The notes below the pieces were generated by a model that did no database searches, had not been told where the DNA came from, and saw only the letters and a list, made by a program, of their open reading frames with translations. Positions 12,050 through 23,199 of a stretch of DNA of 64,000 nt are shown here, in pieces. The stretch's first letter is position 1, and each line of letters begins with the position of its first letter. The stretch spans positions 310,001 through 374,000 of the forward strand of contig BQMF02000415.1 of the NCBI GenBank assembly GCA_027922465.2. The letters run 5' to 3'. The DNA comes from Turritopsis dohrnii. Taxonomy: Eukaryota; Cnidaria; Hydrozoa; Anthoathecata; Oceaniidae. The position numbers and the translations under genes are program-made.

Positions 12050-12354
12050 TTAAGTATTTAAGTACAAAGTGTAGGACACAGTACTGCAACCTAGTGTAAC
12101 CACCTAGTGTGTCAATTTTAAGAAATGTGCTGTAGCAATGCTAGTGTTGCATTATTTCAAAATTTCATGTTGCTAGTTTATGTAAGATCCTTGTAGTACT
12201 GTTGCTTAACTTTTTGACAAAATTCACTGGTGTTGCTTATAAACGTGTTGCTTATAAAAAAAAACAAAACGTGTAATTAATCACTATGACAACAGAATTT
12301 TGTAACAAAAGGATCAATACACAACATAATCAATATGTTTTTCATGTACACAAA
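12050..12354. other. Spacer before the Helitron array
   Basis: Nothing recognised. The last base before the array, 12,354, is the A expected 5' of a Helitron insertion. Confidence 0.5.
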
Positions 12355-12376
12355 TCTATATATTAATAGTCGATTC

Positions 12377-12421
<45 letters not shown>

Positions 12422-13214
12422 TTGTAAGTCACGCAAAATGGTAGATTGAGTTGTGAGCGAAATTATTTCTTTTTTTGTGTGCGACGTGAGTTCGAAGCAA
12501 ATACATTGCAACCCCAATCGAACGTGACTATTTTTGGCTGATGAACTAATAGGAATAACGTTTTGTTTTTATTATTATTGTGTTAGCTTTATATTCCACG
12601 TTGACTTGGCTTTGAAAACAGTACATCAACAAAATACAAAGAAACTAACTGATTAAACATTTTGGACAAAAAGCAGCAGTGGCAGAACGTGGCAGCATAT
12701 GTTCGGTTTGCCACTAACTCTTGCCTGACTGTCTGAGACGGGTGAACTTTTTTTTTAGCAATCAAAATGTTTAAAAACCGATAGGTAAAAAAAGAATATC
12801 TTATAAAAACAAAATGTTTTTTTTTTTGCTTTTCTTTTAATAAATTAATTTCTTCTTTTAATTGATCGAACGTTTTTTTATTCTATTTATTCATTTAGCA
12901 CGTGCCTTTTGTCTCTCCTCCGTTTGAACTTTTTAAGAAGAGAAACCATTTTCCCCCTGTTTGATAGCACCCATGTTAGAGCGCGTAACTTTTTTAAAAC
13001 AAAAGTTAATAAAAAGTTGAAGTTTTCTCTCTATACGTTTTGAGTGTATTGTTACACTGATAAAAGATTGGTTTTACCAGAGGTTGTGACTTCGAATCTG
13101 CTTTTGGTTGAACACAAGTTGTACGAGCCGTTTATAAGGAAATTTGACGTTTATTGATACAGTGATACAGAGCAAGTGGACATGGGCGGCGAGCGACGCC
13201 GCCTTGGCGGCTAG
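12355..13214 (+). mobile_element. Non-autonomous Helitron, array unit 1
   Basis: It starts TCTATATATTAATAG after a host A and ends with the hairpin GCCGCC-TT-GGCGGC running into CTAG at 13,211-13,214. These are the 5' TC and 3' hairpin plus CTRR signals of canonical Helitrons. A CTGT tract of about ten units lies 20 bp from the 5' end. No Rep or helicase frame is present; it would need a replicase in trans. Unit length is 860 bp, and the next unit begins at the very next base. Confidence 0.85.
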
Positions 13215-14085
13215 TCTATATATTAATAGCCGATTCTCCGTCTGTCTGTCTGTCTGTTTGTTTGTTCGTTTGTTTGTAAGTCACGCAAAATGGTAGATTG
13301 AGTTGTGAGCGAAATTATTTCTTTTTTTGTGTGCGACGTGAGTTCGAAGCAAATACATTGCAACCCCAATCGAACGTGACTTTTTTTGGCTGATGAACTA
13401 ATAGGAATAACGTTTCGTTTTTATTATTTTCTTAGTTTTATATTCCACGTTGACTTGGCTTTGAAAACAATACATCAACTAAATACAAAGAAACTAACTG
13501 ATAAAACATTTTGGACAAAAAGCAGCCGTGGCAGAACGTGGTAGCATCTCGGTTTGCCAGTGTATCCTAACGTATCCTTGCCTGACTGTCTGAGACGGGT
13601 GAACTTTTTTTTCGAGTAATCAAAATGTTTAAAAACCTATAGGTAAAAAAAGAGTATCATAAAACAAAATATTTTTTTTTGCTTTTGTCATAATAGTTGT
13701 CTTTAATCGATTTCTTTTAATCTATTTTATTTTATATCAGATCGAACGTTTTTTTTTATTCACTTGATTCATTTAGCACGTGCCTTTTCTTCTCTCCTCC
13801 TGTGTGATCTTTTTAAGAAGAGAAACCATTTCCCCCTTACGTTTGATAGCACCCATGTTAGAGCGCGTAACTTTTTTAAAACAAAAGTTAATAAAAAGTT
13901 GAAGTTTTCTCTCTATATGTTTTGAGTGTATTGTTACACTGATAAAAGATTGGTTTTACCAGAGGTTGTGACTTCGAATCTGCTTCTGGTTGTACGAGCC
14001 GTTTATAAGGAAATTTGACGTTTATTGATACAGTGATACAGAGCAGGTGGACATGGGCGGCGAGCGACGCCGCCTTGGCGGCTAG
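13215..14085 (+). mobile_element. Non-autonomous Helitron, array unit 2
   Basis: It starts TCTATATATTAATAG immediately after the CTAG of unit 1 and ends CTAG at 14,082-14,085. At 871 bp it differs from unit 1 by indels and substitutions: a shorter CTGT tract, and an alternative middle block with TTTAATCGATTTC that unit 4 shares. The divergence shows the array was not generated very recently or is not kept homogeneous. Confidence 0.85.
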
Positions 14086-14936
14086 TCTATATATTAATAG
14101 CCGATTCTCCGTCTGTTTGTTTGTTCGTTTGTTTGTCTGTCACGCAAAATGGTAGATTAAGTTGTGAGCGAAATTATTTCTTTTTTTGTGTGCGACGTGA
14201 GTTCGAAGCAAATACATTGCAACCCCAATCGAACGTGACTTTTTTTGGCTGATGAACTAATAGGAATAACGTTTTGTTTTTATCATTATTGTTAGTTTTA
14301 TATTCCACGTTGACTTGGCTTTGAAAACAGTACATCAACTAAATACAAAGAAACTAACTGATTAAACATTTTGGACAAAAAGCAGCAGTGGCAGAACGTG
14401 GCAGCATATGTTCGGTTTGCCACTATCTCTTGCCTGACTGTCTGAGACGGTTGAACTTTTTTTTTGAGCAATCAAAATGTTTAAAAACCGATAGGTAAAA
14501 AAAGAGTATCATATCAAAACAAAATGTTTTCTTTTTCGCTTTTCTTTTAATAAATTAATTTCTTCTTTTAATTGTTAAGCGTTCTGATCGAACGTTTTTT
14601 TATTCTATTTATTCATTTAGCACGTGCCTTTTTTCTCTCCTCCGTGTGAACTTTTTAAGAAGAGAAACCATTTCCCCCCTGTTTGATAGCACCCATGTTA
14701 GAGCGCGTAACTTTTTTAAAACAAAAGCTAATAAAAAGTTGAAGTTTTCTCTCTCTACGTTTTGAGTGAATTGTTACACTGATAAAAGATCGGTTTTACC
14801 AGAGGTTGTGACTTCGAATCTGCTTCTGGTTGAACACAAGTTATACGAGCCGTTTATAAAGAAATTTGAAGTTTATTGATACATTGATACAGAGCAGGTG
14901 GACATGGGTGGCGAGCAACGCCGCCTTGGCGGCTAG
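14086..14936 (+). mobile_element. Non-autonomous Helitron, array unit 3
   Basis: Same termini as its neighbours, 851 bp, ending CTAG at 14,933-14,936. The interior resembles unit 1 (middle block with TAAATTAATTTCTTC) rather than its direct neighbours. The terminal hairpin is intact. Confidence 0.85.
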
Positions 14937-15828
14937 TCTATATATTAATAGCCGATTCTCTGTCTGTCTGTCTGTTTGTTTGTTTGTTTGTTTGTTTGTT
15001 TGTAAGTCACGCAAAATGGTAGATTGAGTTTTGAGCGAAATTATTTTTTTTTGTGTGTGCGACGTGAGTTCGAAGCAAATACATTGCAACCCCCAATCGA
15101 AAGTGACATTTTTTGGCTGATGAACTAATAGGAATAACGTTTTGTTTTTATTATTATTGTTACTTTTATATACCACGTTGACTTGGCTTTGAAAACAATA
15201 CATCAACTAAATACAAAGAAACTAACTGATTAAACGTTTTGGACATAAAGCAGCAGTGGTAGAACGTGGCAGCATGTGCGGTTTGCCAGTGTATCCTAAC
15301 GTATCCTTGCCTGACTGTCTGAGACGGGTGAACTTTTTTTCGAGCAATCAAAATGTTTAAAGACCGATAGGTAAAAAAAGAGTATCATGATACAAAATAT
15401 TTTTTTTTGCTTTTGTCATAATAGTTGTCTTAATTTGTTTTAATCGATTTCTTTTAATCTATTTTAGTCAGATCGAACGTTTTTTTTTATTCACTTTATT
15501 TATTTAGCACGTGCCTTTTTTTTCTCTCCTCCCGTGTGATCTTTTTAAGAAGAGAAACCATTTCCCCCTTTCGTTTGATAGCACCCATGTTAGAGCGCGT
15601 AACTTTTTTAAAACAAAAGTTAATAAAAAGTTGAAGTTTTCTCTCTATACGTTTTGAGTGTATTGTTACACTGATAAAAGATTGATTTTACCAGAGGTTG
15701 TGACTTCGAATCTGCTTCTGGTTGAACACAAACTGTACGAGCCGTTTATAAGGAAATTTGACGTTTATTGATACAGTGATACAGAGCAGGTGGACATGGG
15801 CGGCGAGCGACGCCGCCTTGGCGGCTAG
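14937..15828 (+). mobile_element. Non-autonomous Helitron, array unit 4
   Basis: 892 bp, ending CTAG at 15,825-15,828, followed by host T. The array as a whole is therefore flanked by A on the left and T on the right, as for one insertion between A and T. The interior is of the unit 2 type. Open frames inside, including a 121-codon one on the minus strand, run across the repeat and have no protein character. Confidence 0.85.
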
Positions 15829-16104
15829 TAATTACTTAATTAGCCGCTAAAACAACGTTTTTGGAAAATAAAACAGACTTCCCATCCACTTCCTGTAAAA
15901 AGTAGTTTCACAATTGGAAAGTTCAGAGTTTCTTTCATCTTTATGTGCAAAAAAATGTAAATAAAAAATTTAACACAAGAAGAAAGAAAGCAGCAAAACA
16001 TAAATAGATAAATAGTTGCTCAATTCTCCAAATTGTGCACAAAATTTAAATTTTTTCAAAATTACCTTTTTTCGTTTATCCACGAAATTAAATTCACTCG
16101 AAAT
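15829..16104. other. Spacer after the Helitron array
   Basis: AT-rich, nothing recognised. Confidence 0.4.
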
Positions 16105-16484
16105 TTCATCCACTTAAGGTATTATGCAATAAATTGCTCTTGGGATAAGAGAAGCACGCAGTATTACGAAGAGCGCGCAGAAAGGTCGATGGCAGCGCAC
16201 AGTGTAAGTTTACACACAGTGGCGGATCTAGAGGTATGTCGAAATTTGTGTAGGAGAGTGTTAGCAATCTAACCATAAAAGAAAAGCGTTCAAATAATCC
16301 CATTGGTAATATAAATTGAATTCACAAATTATGTTAATGCTCTCCTACACAAATTTCGACATACCTCTAGATCCGCCACTGACACAAGAGCGCGCAGTAA
16401 AAGGGAGAAGCGCGCAGTAAATGGGAATCGCGCAGTATTTCTTTACGTGCGCGCAGTTTGACCCTTCTGGGCCATCGTAAGTTA
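16105..16484 (-). mobile_element. GCGCGC-rich foldback-type element, partial, with nested insertion
   Basis: Reverse-complement relative of 10,516-10,699, ending at GACCCTTCTGGGCCATCGTA. It carries the same series of GCGCGC words at irregular spacing. Between 16,217 and 16,381 it is interrupted by a smaller TIR element. The copy at 10.6 kb shows the uninterrupted site. Confidence 0.65.
16217..16381. mobile_element. 165-bp TIR element with 5-bp target duplication
   Basis: Near-perfect inverted ends of about 42 bp begin CAGTGGCGGATCTAGAGGTA. The flanks carry ACACA on both sides (16,212-16,216 and 16,382-16,386). The related copy at about 10.6 kb has a single ACACA at the corresponding place, which serves as an empty site. 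CAGNGGCGG ends suggest the hAT superfamily; 5-bp duplications match the hAT5 type as I recall it. Confidence 0.85.
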
Positions 16485-16574
16485 CAAATAGGTAATCTGA
16501 AATACTATTTGCAATGTAAACACCAACAAAGCATTTTGTGTACTTTACTTTGATGAACCACATAAAAGATCACC

Positions 16575-16985
16575 ATGCAAGAGTCCGTGCGATTGAGGTT
16601 TCTCCACCAGGAGCTTGGTGTCAGTTGCTACAAGCTTTGCGGCAGGTACCTGCAGTTTGCAGAGAGAAGCGTTTACCACCATGCCAAGATACCAATGGAA
16701 AAGAAATAAGATCTGCGACACAAAAACAAGGCCCAAGTAACGGGATGTTGTAAGGGCGTTACGTGCGCTTAGGAATAGCAGTGATGCAATTTCCTTTAAG
16801 TATATTCAGGAGGAAGCCAGACTGAGTAACACAACAAGCAACAAAACTGCGAGGAGGATTTTGAGAAGGAACGGGTACAAGTACGTGCAGACAAGGAAGA
16901 AGTTGCCTCCTCACCAGAAGCGGACAAGAAACAAAGACTTGCATTTGCAAAGGCTTATTGAAAGAAAGACGAACAGTTTTGGACA
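16575..16985 (+). pseudogene. Tc1/mariner-type transposase, N-terminal fragment
   Basis: From the ATG at 16,575 a frame reads a helix-turn-helix-like region (ELGVSCYKLCGRYLQFAER then VYHHAKIPMEKK) and stops at a TAA. A second frame resumes near 16,790 with KYIQEEARLSNTTSNKTARR and RILRRNGYKYVQTRKKLPP. The order of a paired-like DNA-binding domain followed by the RRILRRNGY..LQARKK-type linker is that of Tc1/mariner transposases. The DDE catalytic domain is absent: sequence ends near 16,985 at a CTTTGACTTTTA repeat. A dead fragment. Confidence 0.6.
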
Positions 16986-17037
16986 AACGAAATAAACTTT
17001 GACTTTTACTTTGACTTTTACTTTATATACATTTAAA

Positions 17038-17133
17038 ATTTTGCGACACGTAACCGACACGTCACCAACACGTCCCAATTTCCAATGAAAACACTCTTTA
17101 CTGTTGGCGACGTGTTGGTGACGTGTCGCAAAA
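17038..17133. repeat. Imperfect palindrome with GACACG/CGTGTC words
   Basis: TTTTGCGACACG...TCACCAACACGTC on the left is mirrored by GACGTGTTGGTGACGTGTCG and CAAAA on the right around a loop of about 35 bases. The transcript or single strand could form a long hairpin. It is probably a tiny MITE. Confidence 0.7.
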
Positions 17134-17139
17134 TGTTGT

Positions 17140-17728
17140 TTCGGATATTTAATATTTTGTCTGGGATTGTAGATCGACACATATGTATCGTGAAAAGATA
17201 CCACATCAAAAACTTTAGGATGCTTCGAAATCAAAATAAGAAACAGTTTTCTGAAATTTCGTGATCTTATTTATTTATTTATTTATTTATTTTATTATTT
17301 TTTTTTCATTATTAAAAAAAGAATATGGTCCTTCCGTCTGTAAATTAAAGGATAAAAACACTGTGTATAAAAATGAAAAGGAAAACAATAGATTAATTTA
17401 TTATAAAGTTCACGCCCAAGACTAAGTGACGTAGGTAGGTAGATTAGGAGCTATAGTAAGTGAACTTTACAACTAATTCCAAACTTCATCAAAAGTTAGA
17501 ATTTTGGCCTTCTATGAAAAGAGAGAGTTGAGGGAATCAATTTAGTACTATAGATAGTAATCGTTTAATTTCACTTCCATGCCATGTGGGGTAGATTTTG
17601 GCAACAATCGATTACCTAAAATTTGATGTCAGTGAATATGATGTGAATTGGTCAGAAAAAAAGGAATGCTGAGAAAGGAATGCTTGTTTTGTTTTTAAGA
17701 TCTTAGACAGTTCATTACTTTGCTTGCA
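17140..17728. other. AT-rich stretch with a TTTA-repeat
   Basis: A short ATTT repeat lies at about 17,265-17,295. Nothing else recognised. Confidence 0.45.
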
Positions 17729-18969
17729 GGACCCAGGGGCGGACACAGAAATATTTTGTAAGTACAGTTCAACTTTTCGGATTCTAATAAGTATTGTGAT
17801 TCTCGACTTGTATTCGGAACAACCCGATTTCCGGAAAAATGCGTTCCGAATTTTAACAGACGAGCGTTCTGTCGCAGTTCGTCATGGTGAACCCCAGACG
17901 CCAAAATTACCTTTCACTAATCATTGCAACCACAGAGCCGTAAGGATAGAAGCAAAAATTTAAAAGTTTATGCGATATTAACACAACAAAAATAAATACA
18001 ACATAATATAAAATGTCAAGGTCTTTTATATACAAAGTAATAAAAATAGTCTTCTATATCCAATAAATTGTAAGATTAGATGCTCACTTTCAAAACGTGC
18101 CAGTTCCAGACTTAGTCAATTTAATTTGCTGTTTATTGCTGCAGCAATAGGTCATGCTGTTGTTGTTATTGTTAATATTGTTGTTTCTGAAAAGACAGGA
18201 AATAAACGATTCAAAATTAACATATGTTACATTATGGTAAATTAGTATAATATATAAAAAGTCATTCCTTTAACCATTAACTAACAGATTTTTCAATCTC
18301 CAAATAAAATACAGTTCATGAATTCTTCCTTAAATTCAAGAGATCTCATTTGATAGGATACACCATGTGAAGGTAAGATGTTGGATTTTGAACGCCAAAA
18401 AGAAGAAATGCAAATGCAAGCAAGTGCAACTCAATCACTTCCTTTTTGTAGATGAATAATAATCATGACAAAACAAATTCATATGACAAAGTCTGGTCAA
18501 CATTCAAACTAGCAATCAGAAGTATTTTCATCTGTTGAATTTCAACATGGAAATATCTCCTTTAAATATTTATCCTTGATCTTTAGCAAACGTTTTTAAA
18601 AACAGAGGGTGATCAACTGTAAAATGTCAAGTTGAGCTGAAGTATAATAATGTCAGAGACCCTAGCAAACTCACTGATGAGTTGTTTCCAGCAACACAGC
18701 TATACAAACAGTCATCACCACCAAAAAAATCTCAAGATAATTAAAATGTACCTAACGTATGTAAGCAAAAGTTTTTATCACGACCACCGTACCATGTTTA
18801 AAATACATAACAAGTCATTTTTAAAGTAATCAAGACAACATCAACAACTCTGATCTGAGTAAAATGACAAAGTTCAGAGTTAAGCAAGGCAAAACATAAT
18901 AAAAAGAATCACGAGAAATATATGAAGAGATGTGTGAATAAAATATTGAATCCAAATTCATATTCATCT

Positions 18970-19125
18970 TTGGGTGTTATTTCCTTTCGCACCCCCACCC
19001 CCAGGATGTTTTAGGATCAGGGTTAGGGTTAGGATTAGGGTTATTTTTATCTCCGTGATGAAGAGCCGACTAGCAAAAAAAATATGGCAGATACATTTAG
19101 GGGGGTGCGAAAAGGAAACATCGCC
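18970..19125. mobile_element. Small inverted-repeat element with telomere-like core
   Basis: The ends TTTCCTTTCGCACCCCC and GGGGGGTGCGAAAAGGAAA form an inverted repeat. The interior includes GGGTTAGGGTTAGGATTAGG at about 19,020-19,040, which resembles the animal telomere repeat. No target duplication was called. Confidence 0.6.
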
Positions 19126-19985
19126 TCATCTTATATATTTTTTCTGTATTTAAGTTAAACAAATTAATAATTAAAACAAAACAAACAAACTGAAGACTTA
19201 AATGTAAAGCATAAATAAAAGGGGAAAATACAAACTTACTTTAAAGCAATGACATTGCATCTATCACGGTGTTTTCTTTCATCATATCTAACTACAATGT
19301 ATTTCTCAGATGTGAATAAAGTCCCTTTTCCAGCTTTTACCTACCAGATTGGATTCACGTGCTCGTTTGGAAATAAAAACGTCTTGAAAAATTATTTCTT
19401 TTATCATTGAGATTTGTCGCTTCTAAAACTCTTTCTCCGTGCATCATGTCGGATTTTGGCGGGGTGAAATCGAGAAAGATGTTGACAGGAAGTACACCGC
19501 ACATGTATGTAAGAGCTTTGAGCTGTATTTGACAACTCTACCGACGAACGATATATCTAAAGCCTCACGCTTTGTACTGAAACCTATTATCGTTATACGT
19601 ACTTAAGGCACGAGAGCTGTACTTTTCAAACAGACGGAAGAACGAAAGAATTACTACTAAGCTACGATTAACGCTATGGGTGTCGGACTACCGTAAAATC
19701 GGGACTTGAGCTGTATCTTTGAGTTGTATCAAAACTGTTATCATCAGAGATCAACAAAAGGGGACGATTTTTGAGCTGTAAGGCAGAACAATCAGGCGGT
19801 GGGGTTTGCAGTTATAGCTTACCTAACATTTGTCAGTCAAACGCCAACAAATAATGCGCTAATCCATAAATAAGTCTATTGGACAGCCTTTTGAGTGACG
19901 GTATCCCGTCGCGTGATGTTATGACAACGTAAAAAAAGCGACGAAAAAAAACAAAAGAGAACGACCGTAAATCATTTAGTAATTA

Positions 19986-20117
19986 CTTACATATTTTAAT
20001 AGTAAAAGAGTACGCCAACCGAATAGGAAGTTGTCTGCGCTTCAATACAAAAGGCATACCTGTGTCGGATGGTGACAATTGTACTCTAGGTACTCTTTTA
20101 CTATTAAAATATGTAAG
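19986..20117. mobile_element. 132-bp MITE with perfect inverted ends
   Basis: CTTACATATTTTAATAGTAA and the eight bases after it are mirrored exactly at the right end (28 bp arms). The interior of about 75 bp has no coding potential. It is nested in the hAT-like element, close to its right end. Confidence 0.8.
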
Positions 20118-20829
20118 AATTTTACTAGAGCTTGAGCTGTATGAACTGTACCCTGCGTCCGCCACTGGGACCTAAATTAAAAGGTAAACATTAGTTAACC
20201 ATGATATATGAAAAAAGTTTTTTGATTCTGCTTGGTATTAATTTTGGTCTGTTCAAAAAAGAAAACCACTTCTGCATCATGGCTAAAAGGAACAAGAGCC
20301 AGATGGCGCAAAACGGTAGCAGCAAGTTTACTTTTCACACAAACGCTTTCGAAATTTTACTTTAAGTATCTCACTGGTGGAAAACAGGCATTAACGATAA
20401 ATTTGATGAAAATAAGTAATAGGAGTAAGGGTCTAATCATAAAACACCAGCAATAATTTATTTAAAGACAAAAGAATTATACATGCGTAAGCTGTGTAAC
20501 ATATGTTTTTTTATAAGAAATTTTTTCGTAAGAGCTTATGTGAAAAAAAGTTTGTTTGTAATAATGATTTCTGATGAAACCAAAATTGAATTCCAACAAA
20601 TAACTGCCTTTTTTTGAACTAGATCTTTGAAAGCCGTAATACACAAACATAGTGTAGTAGCTAACAAACGAGGTAATAAGAAATTTTGAACTGATAAGCT
20701 TTACTAACAAGAAAAGCAACATATCAAGTATTTTCAGTTAGCGCAATGAACTAAAAGTCCCATTTTTATGTACGTCTATTTGATTAGAATTGAAGGATTG
20801 TGCAAGGGCGCAAAGCGCCTGATGCCCAA

Positions 20830-20898
20830 GATCTAATACTGGCGTTCCGCCCTTATTCTGGCATATTGGGCGAAACGTCATTACTCAAAACCTCTCTT
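20830..20898 (+). repeat. DIRS inverted terminal repeat, recombinase end
   Basis: GATCTAATACTGGCGTTCCG...GACGTTTCGCCCAATATGCC-type sequence in its own orientation. It matches the reverse complement of 23,200-23,264 with about one to two mismatches. Confidence 0.9.
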
Positions 20899-21024
20899 TA
20901 ACGCTTATTGTAGTATACTGTGCTGAAACGCATCGGTACTCCCGGATTCAATGGTTTTATTATAAAATCTTTCAAATGTAGAAGTCTGAGTCCAATGACC
21001 TCTTTTAATGGAACACCTTGTGCT

Positions 21025-22365
21025 CTAGCCTTGGAAGTAGAAGCTGAACGAGTTGAGTATCCCGAAAATTGTACAAGTCTTTACCGTTTTATGAGGCTTA
21101 ATAAAACTCAAGAGAAGTTGATTTTTCTCCTCTCTCCATGATTTTGTTCTTTCCATATATTCATCCAAATGCTGACAAACACACAAATCTTTGTCTTGAG
21201 GAAAACTGTGGAATTTTATTGGTGGCCTCAGTTTTCCTCTTTTCGAAGTTTTAGTTAGCTGACCAAAATTGAATGTGTATCCTGTATAGTGCTTTACCAA
21301 ATACCTAACATCCAGAAAACAGATCTCATGTGCTCTAGCAGCAGATGTCAAAGCCAGAAGCATTGTGGTCTTTAAGGTAAGCATCTTATCATTCATCTCT
21401 CTTAAATGAAGTCCTTTAAGGAAAGCAACAACCTTCTCAACGTCCCAAATAAAAAGATACTTAGGCTGAGAACATCTTTTGTTGTGGATACCTGCTAATA
21501 AATCTGAAACCCTAGGGTGTTGCCCAACCACAACACCGTCAATTGGGTCATGATAGGCTGATATGGCAGATCTATACCCTGCGATAGTGTTGTACTGATA
21601 ACCTTCCTGAAATGTGCCTGTTAAAAAACTAAGAATCCATTTCAAAGAACATCGAACAGGATCAATTTTCTTCCTACTACACCAGCTACTCCACTTGTTC
21701 CAGGCTGACTCGTAATGCTTAATGGTGCCGTCTCGTCTTGCAGCAGTGATAAGCTGCACATTGTCTTCTGATAGTCCCTCACTATAAAGTTGTTGCCTGA
21801 AACTATCCAGGCCACCAACTGCAAATTTTTCCTTAGCAGGAGAGGATGAAACTCGCAAAGGGTTTCTTACTGACAGTTTTAACAGTTGATGGTACCAAGG
21901 TTGGCCTTGCCAAGCAGGAGTGACTAGAATTAGGGTTGCCTTGTCCTCCATTACCTTCTTTAGAACCCTCCCAATTAAAGCGAATGGAAGGAAAGCATAT
22001 GCTTTTAGATGATTCCACTGAGTTTGAAATGCGTCCTGACCCTTGCTGTATGGATCTGCCTTCCATGAATAATACGCCGGTACCTGGTGAGAAATGCGGG
22101 AGGCGAATAGATCTGTGCATGGCCTCCACCTGAGTTGGCATATTTGTTGAAACACTTTTGGACACAATTTCCATTCGCTTGCATCTCTCACCTGACGGGA
22201 TTCGTAATCTGCTTCCAAGTTCAGTTTTCCCAGAAGATATTCTACAGTAATCATGATCTGTCGAGAAAGAAGATACTCCCAGATCTCTTTGCTTAGTAGA
22301 GAGAGACTCTTGCTTTTTGTACCCCCCATCTTTGATAAGTATTTCAGGGCCACAATGTTGTCCAT
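21025..22365 (-). pseudogene. DIRS RNase H remnant plus tyrosine recombinase
   Basis: The frame begins with an RNase H C-terminal region (MDNIVALKYLSKMGG, then LLGKLNLEADYESRQ, as in DIRS and other retrotransposon RNase H domains). It continues into a tyrosine recombinase: a core-binding domain of about residues 170-290 (TIKHYESAWNKWSSWC, GYRSAISAYHDP), then the catalytic domain with TSAARAHEICFLD carrying the first catalytic Arg. The frame breaks near 21,050. Just beyond it the second-Arg segment (STRSAS) and the RGHW and FYNKTI segment with the nucleophilic Tyr lie in different frames, so two small indels inactivate the enzyme. A third shift near 22,370 separates it from upstream RNase H sequence (LELMAAKLAILTFTR). 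The start shown is a frame start only. Confidence 0.8.
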
Positions 22366-22428
22366 CCTTAAATGAATGGCCCGGAATTCGAGTAAATGTT
22401 AAAATGGCTAACTTCGCTGCCATTAGTT

Positions 22429-23040
22429 CTAGAACATTGATGTGAGACTGACTTTCTGATAATGTCCATGCTCCTCCTGTCCTGTGCCCTTGACAAGCAG
22501 CCCCCCCCCCCCCCCCCCCCCCCCCCCCTCGTTGCTAGAGTGTTTCTCTTCCTCCATCCAGGACCAAAGGCGTGATAATGGTCCTAAGATCCCTAAAATC
22601 TTTTCCTGGAGAGCTGTCAACAATTTATCTTGTTGCACTGTGGCAAATTTATTGTTTTCCACCAAAATCTCTTTTATGTAAGCGTCTAATGATGGTACTT
22701 GTTTTATGTTCGATGCAACTGGGTTTAATTGCAGGATTTTATCTTTAACTTCTTTATCTGAGAAGTGTTGGGACATGTATTTGTGGATATAATCTTTTAA
22801 TCCATCAGGTAAATCCCAACTACCATCTCCTTCTGCCCCATCAAGTTCGAATCTAGCCACTTTGTTGCAAGATTCATCAACGTGATTTTCCTGCAACTTT
22901 CTCTTTCCTCTGGACGGAATCTCAGGGTCAGAGTTCGATGTCCCAGGGATATCAGAGGTGATGGTATCGACCTCTTCCTGGACAGTCTCATCAGCATGCA
23001 CGCTGGCACTGTTCGCTCTACGAAAGAGGCGAAAAAACAT
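22429..23040 (-). CDS. DIRS gag-like protein, fused end
   Basis: About 200 codons from the ATG at 23,040. The N-terminal half is acidic (HADETVQEEVD...) with a basic KRKLQ patch. A middle region of predicted helices follows (DGLKDYIHKYMSQHFSDKEV, EILVENNKFATVQQDKLL). A LGPLSRLWSWMEEEK segment then leads into a run of nine Gly encoded by the poly-G tract. The position before the RNase H/recombinase frame and beside the terminal repeat is that of DIRS ORF1. The last 20 residues probably come from the deletion join and are read out of the original frame. Intact as a frame but unlikely to be functional alone. Confidence 0.6.
   Translation of the reverse strand: MFFRLFRRANSASVHADETVQEEVDTITSDIPGTSNSDPEIPSRGKRKLQENHVDESCNKVARFELDGAEGDGSWDLPDGLKDYIHKYMSQHFSDKEVKDKILQLNPVASNIKQVPSLDAYIKEILVENNKFATVQQDKLLTALQEKILGILGPLSRLWSWMEEEKHSSNEGGGGGGGGGLLVKGTGQEEHGHYQKVSLTSMF
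22501..22528. repeat. Poly-C tract, 28 bases
   Basis: A pure C run on the plus strand inside the DIRS gag frame, next to the site where the reverse transcriptase region is missing. Its length may be unreliable in an assembly. Confidence 0.95.
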
Positions 23041-23199
23041 ATAAATATTGGAAATATTGATCACGAATTGAAGCTGATATTTTCAGATTGTAACACCTCT
23101 CAATCACGTAATAATTGCGGTTGTTATGACAGATTTAACCACAAAATAAATTACAACTTACGTATCATCGGCCATCTTTCATGCGAGAATTTGGCGAAA

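Larger units (their letters stand above)
17734..20167. mobile_element. hAT-like non-autonomous element, 2.4 kb
   Basis: The left end CAGGGGCGGACACAG and right end CTGCGTCCGCCACTG are imperfect inverted repeats. The subterminal GTACAGTTCA is mirrored too. GGACC is duplicated on both sides (17,729-17,733 and 20,168-20,172). The CAGNGGCGGA start and 5-bp duplication match the small element at 16,217. No hAT transposase (BED, DDE or dimerisation domain) was recognised in the interior, which is AT-rich and contains at least two smaller nested elements. Confidence 0.75.

Noticed and set aside
14841..15206. 121-codon minus-strand frame
   Set aside because: Runs through the Helitron end and CTGT/TTTG tract and is not kept in the other units.
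12355..15828. Ordinary satellite DNA
   Set aside because: Unit boundaries coincide exactly with Helitron TC and hairpin-CTAG signals and with A/T flanks.
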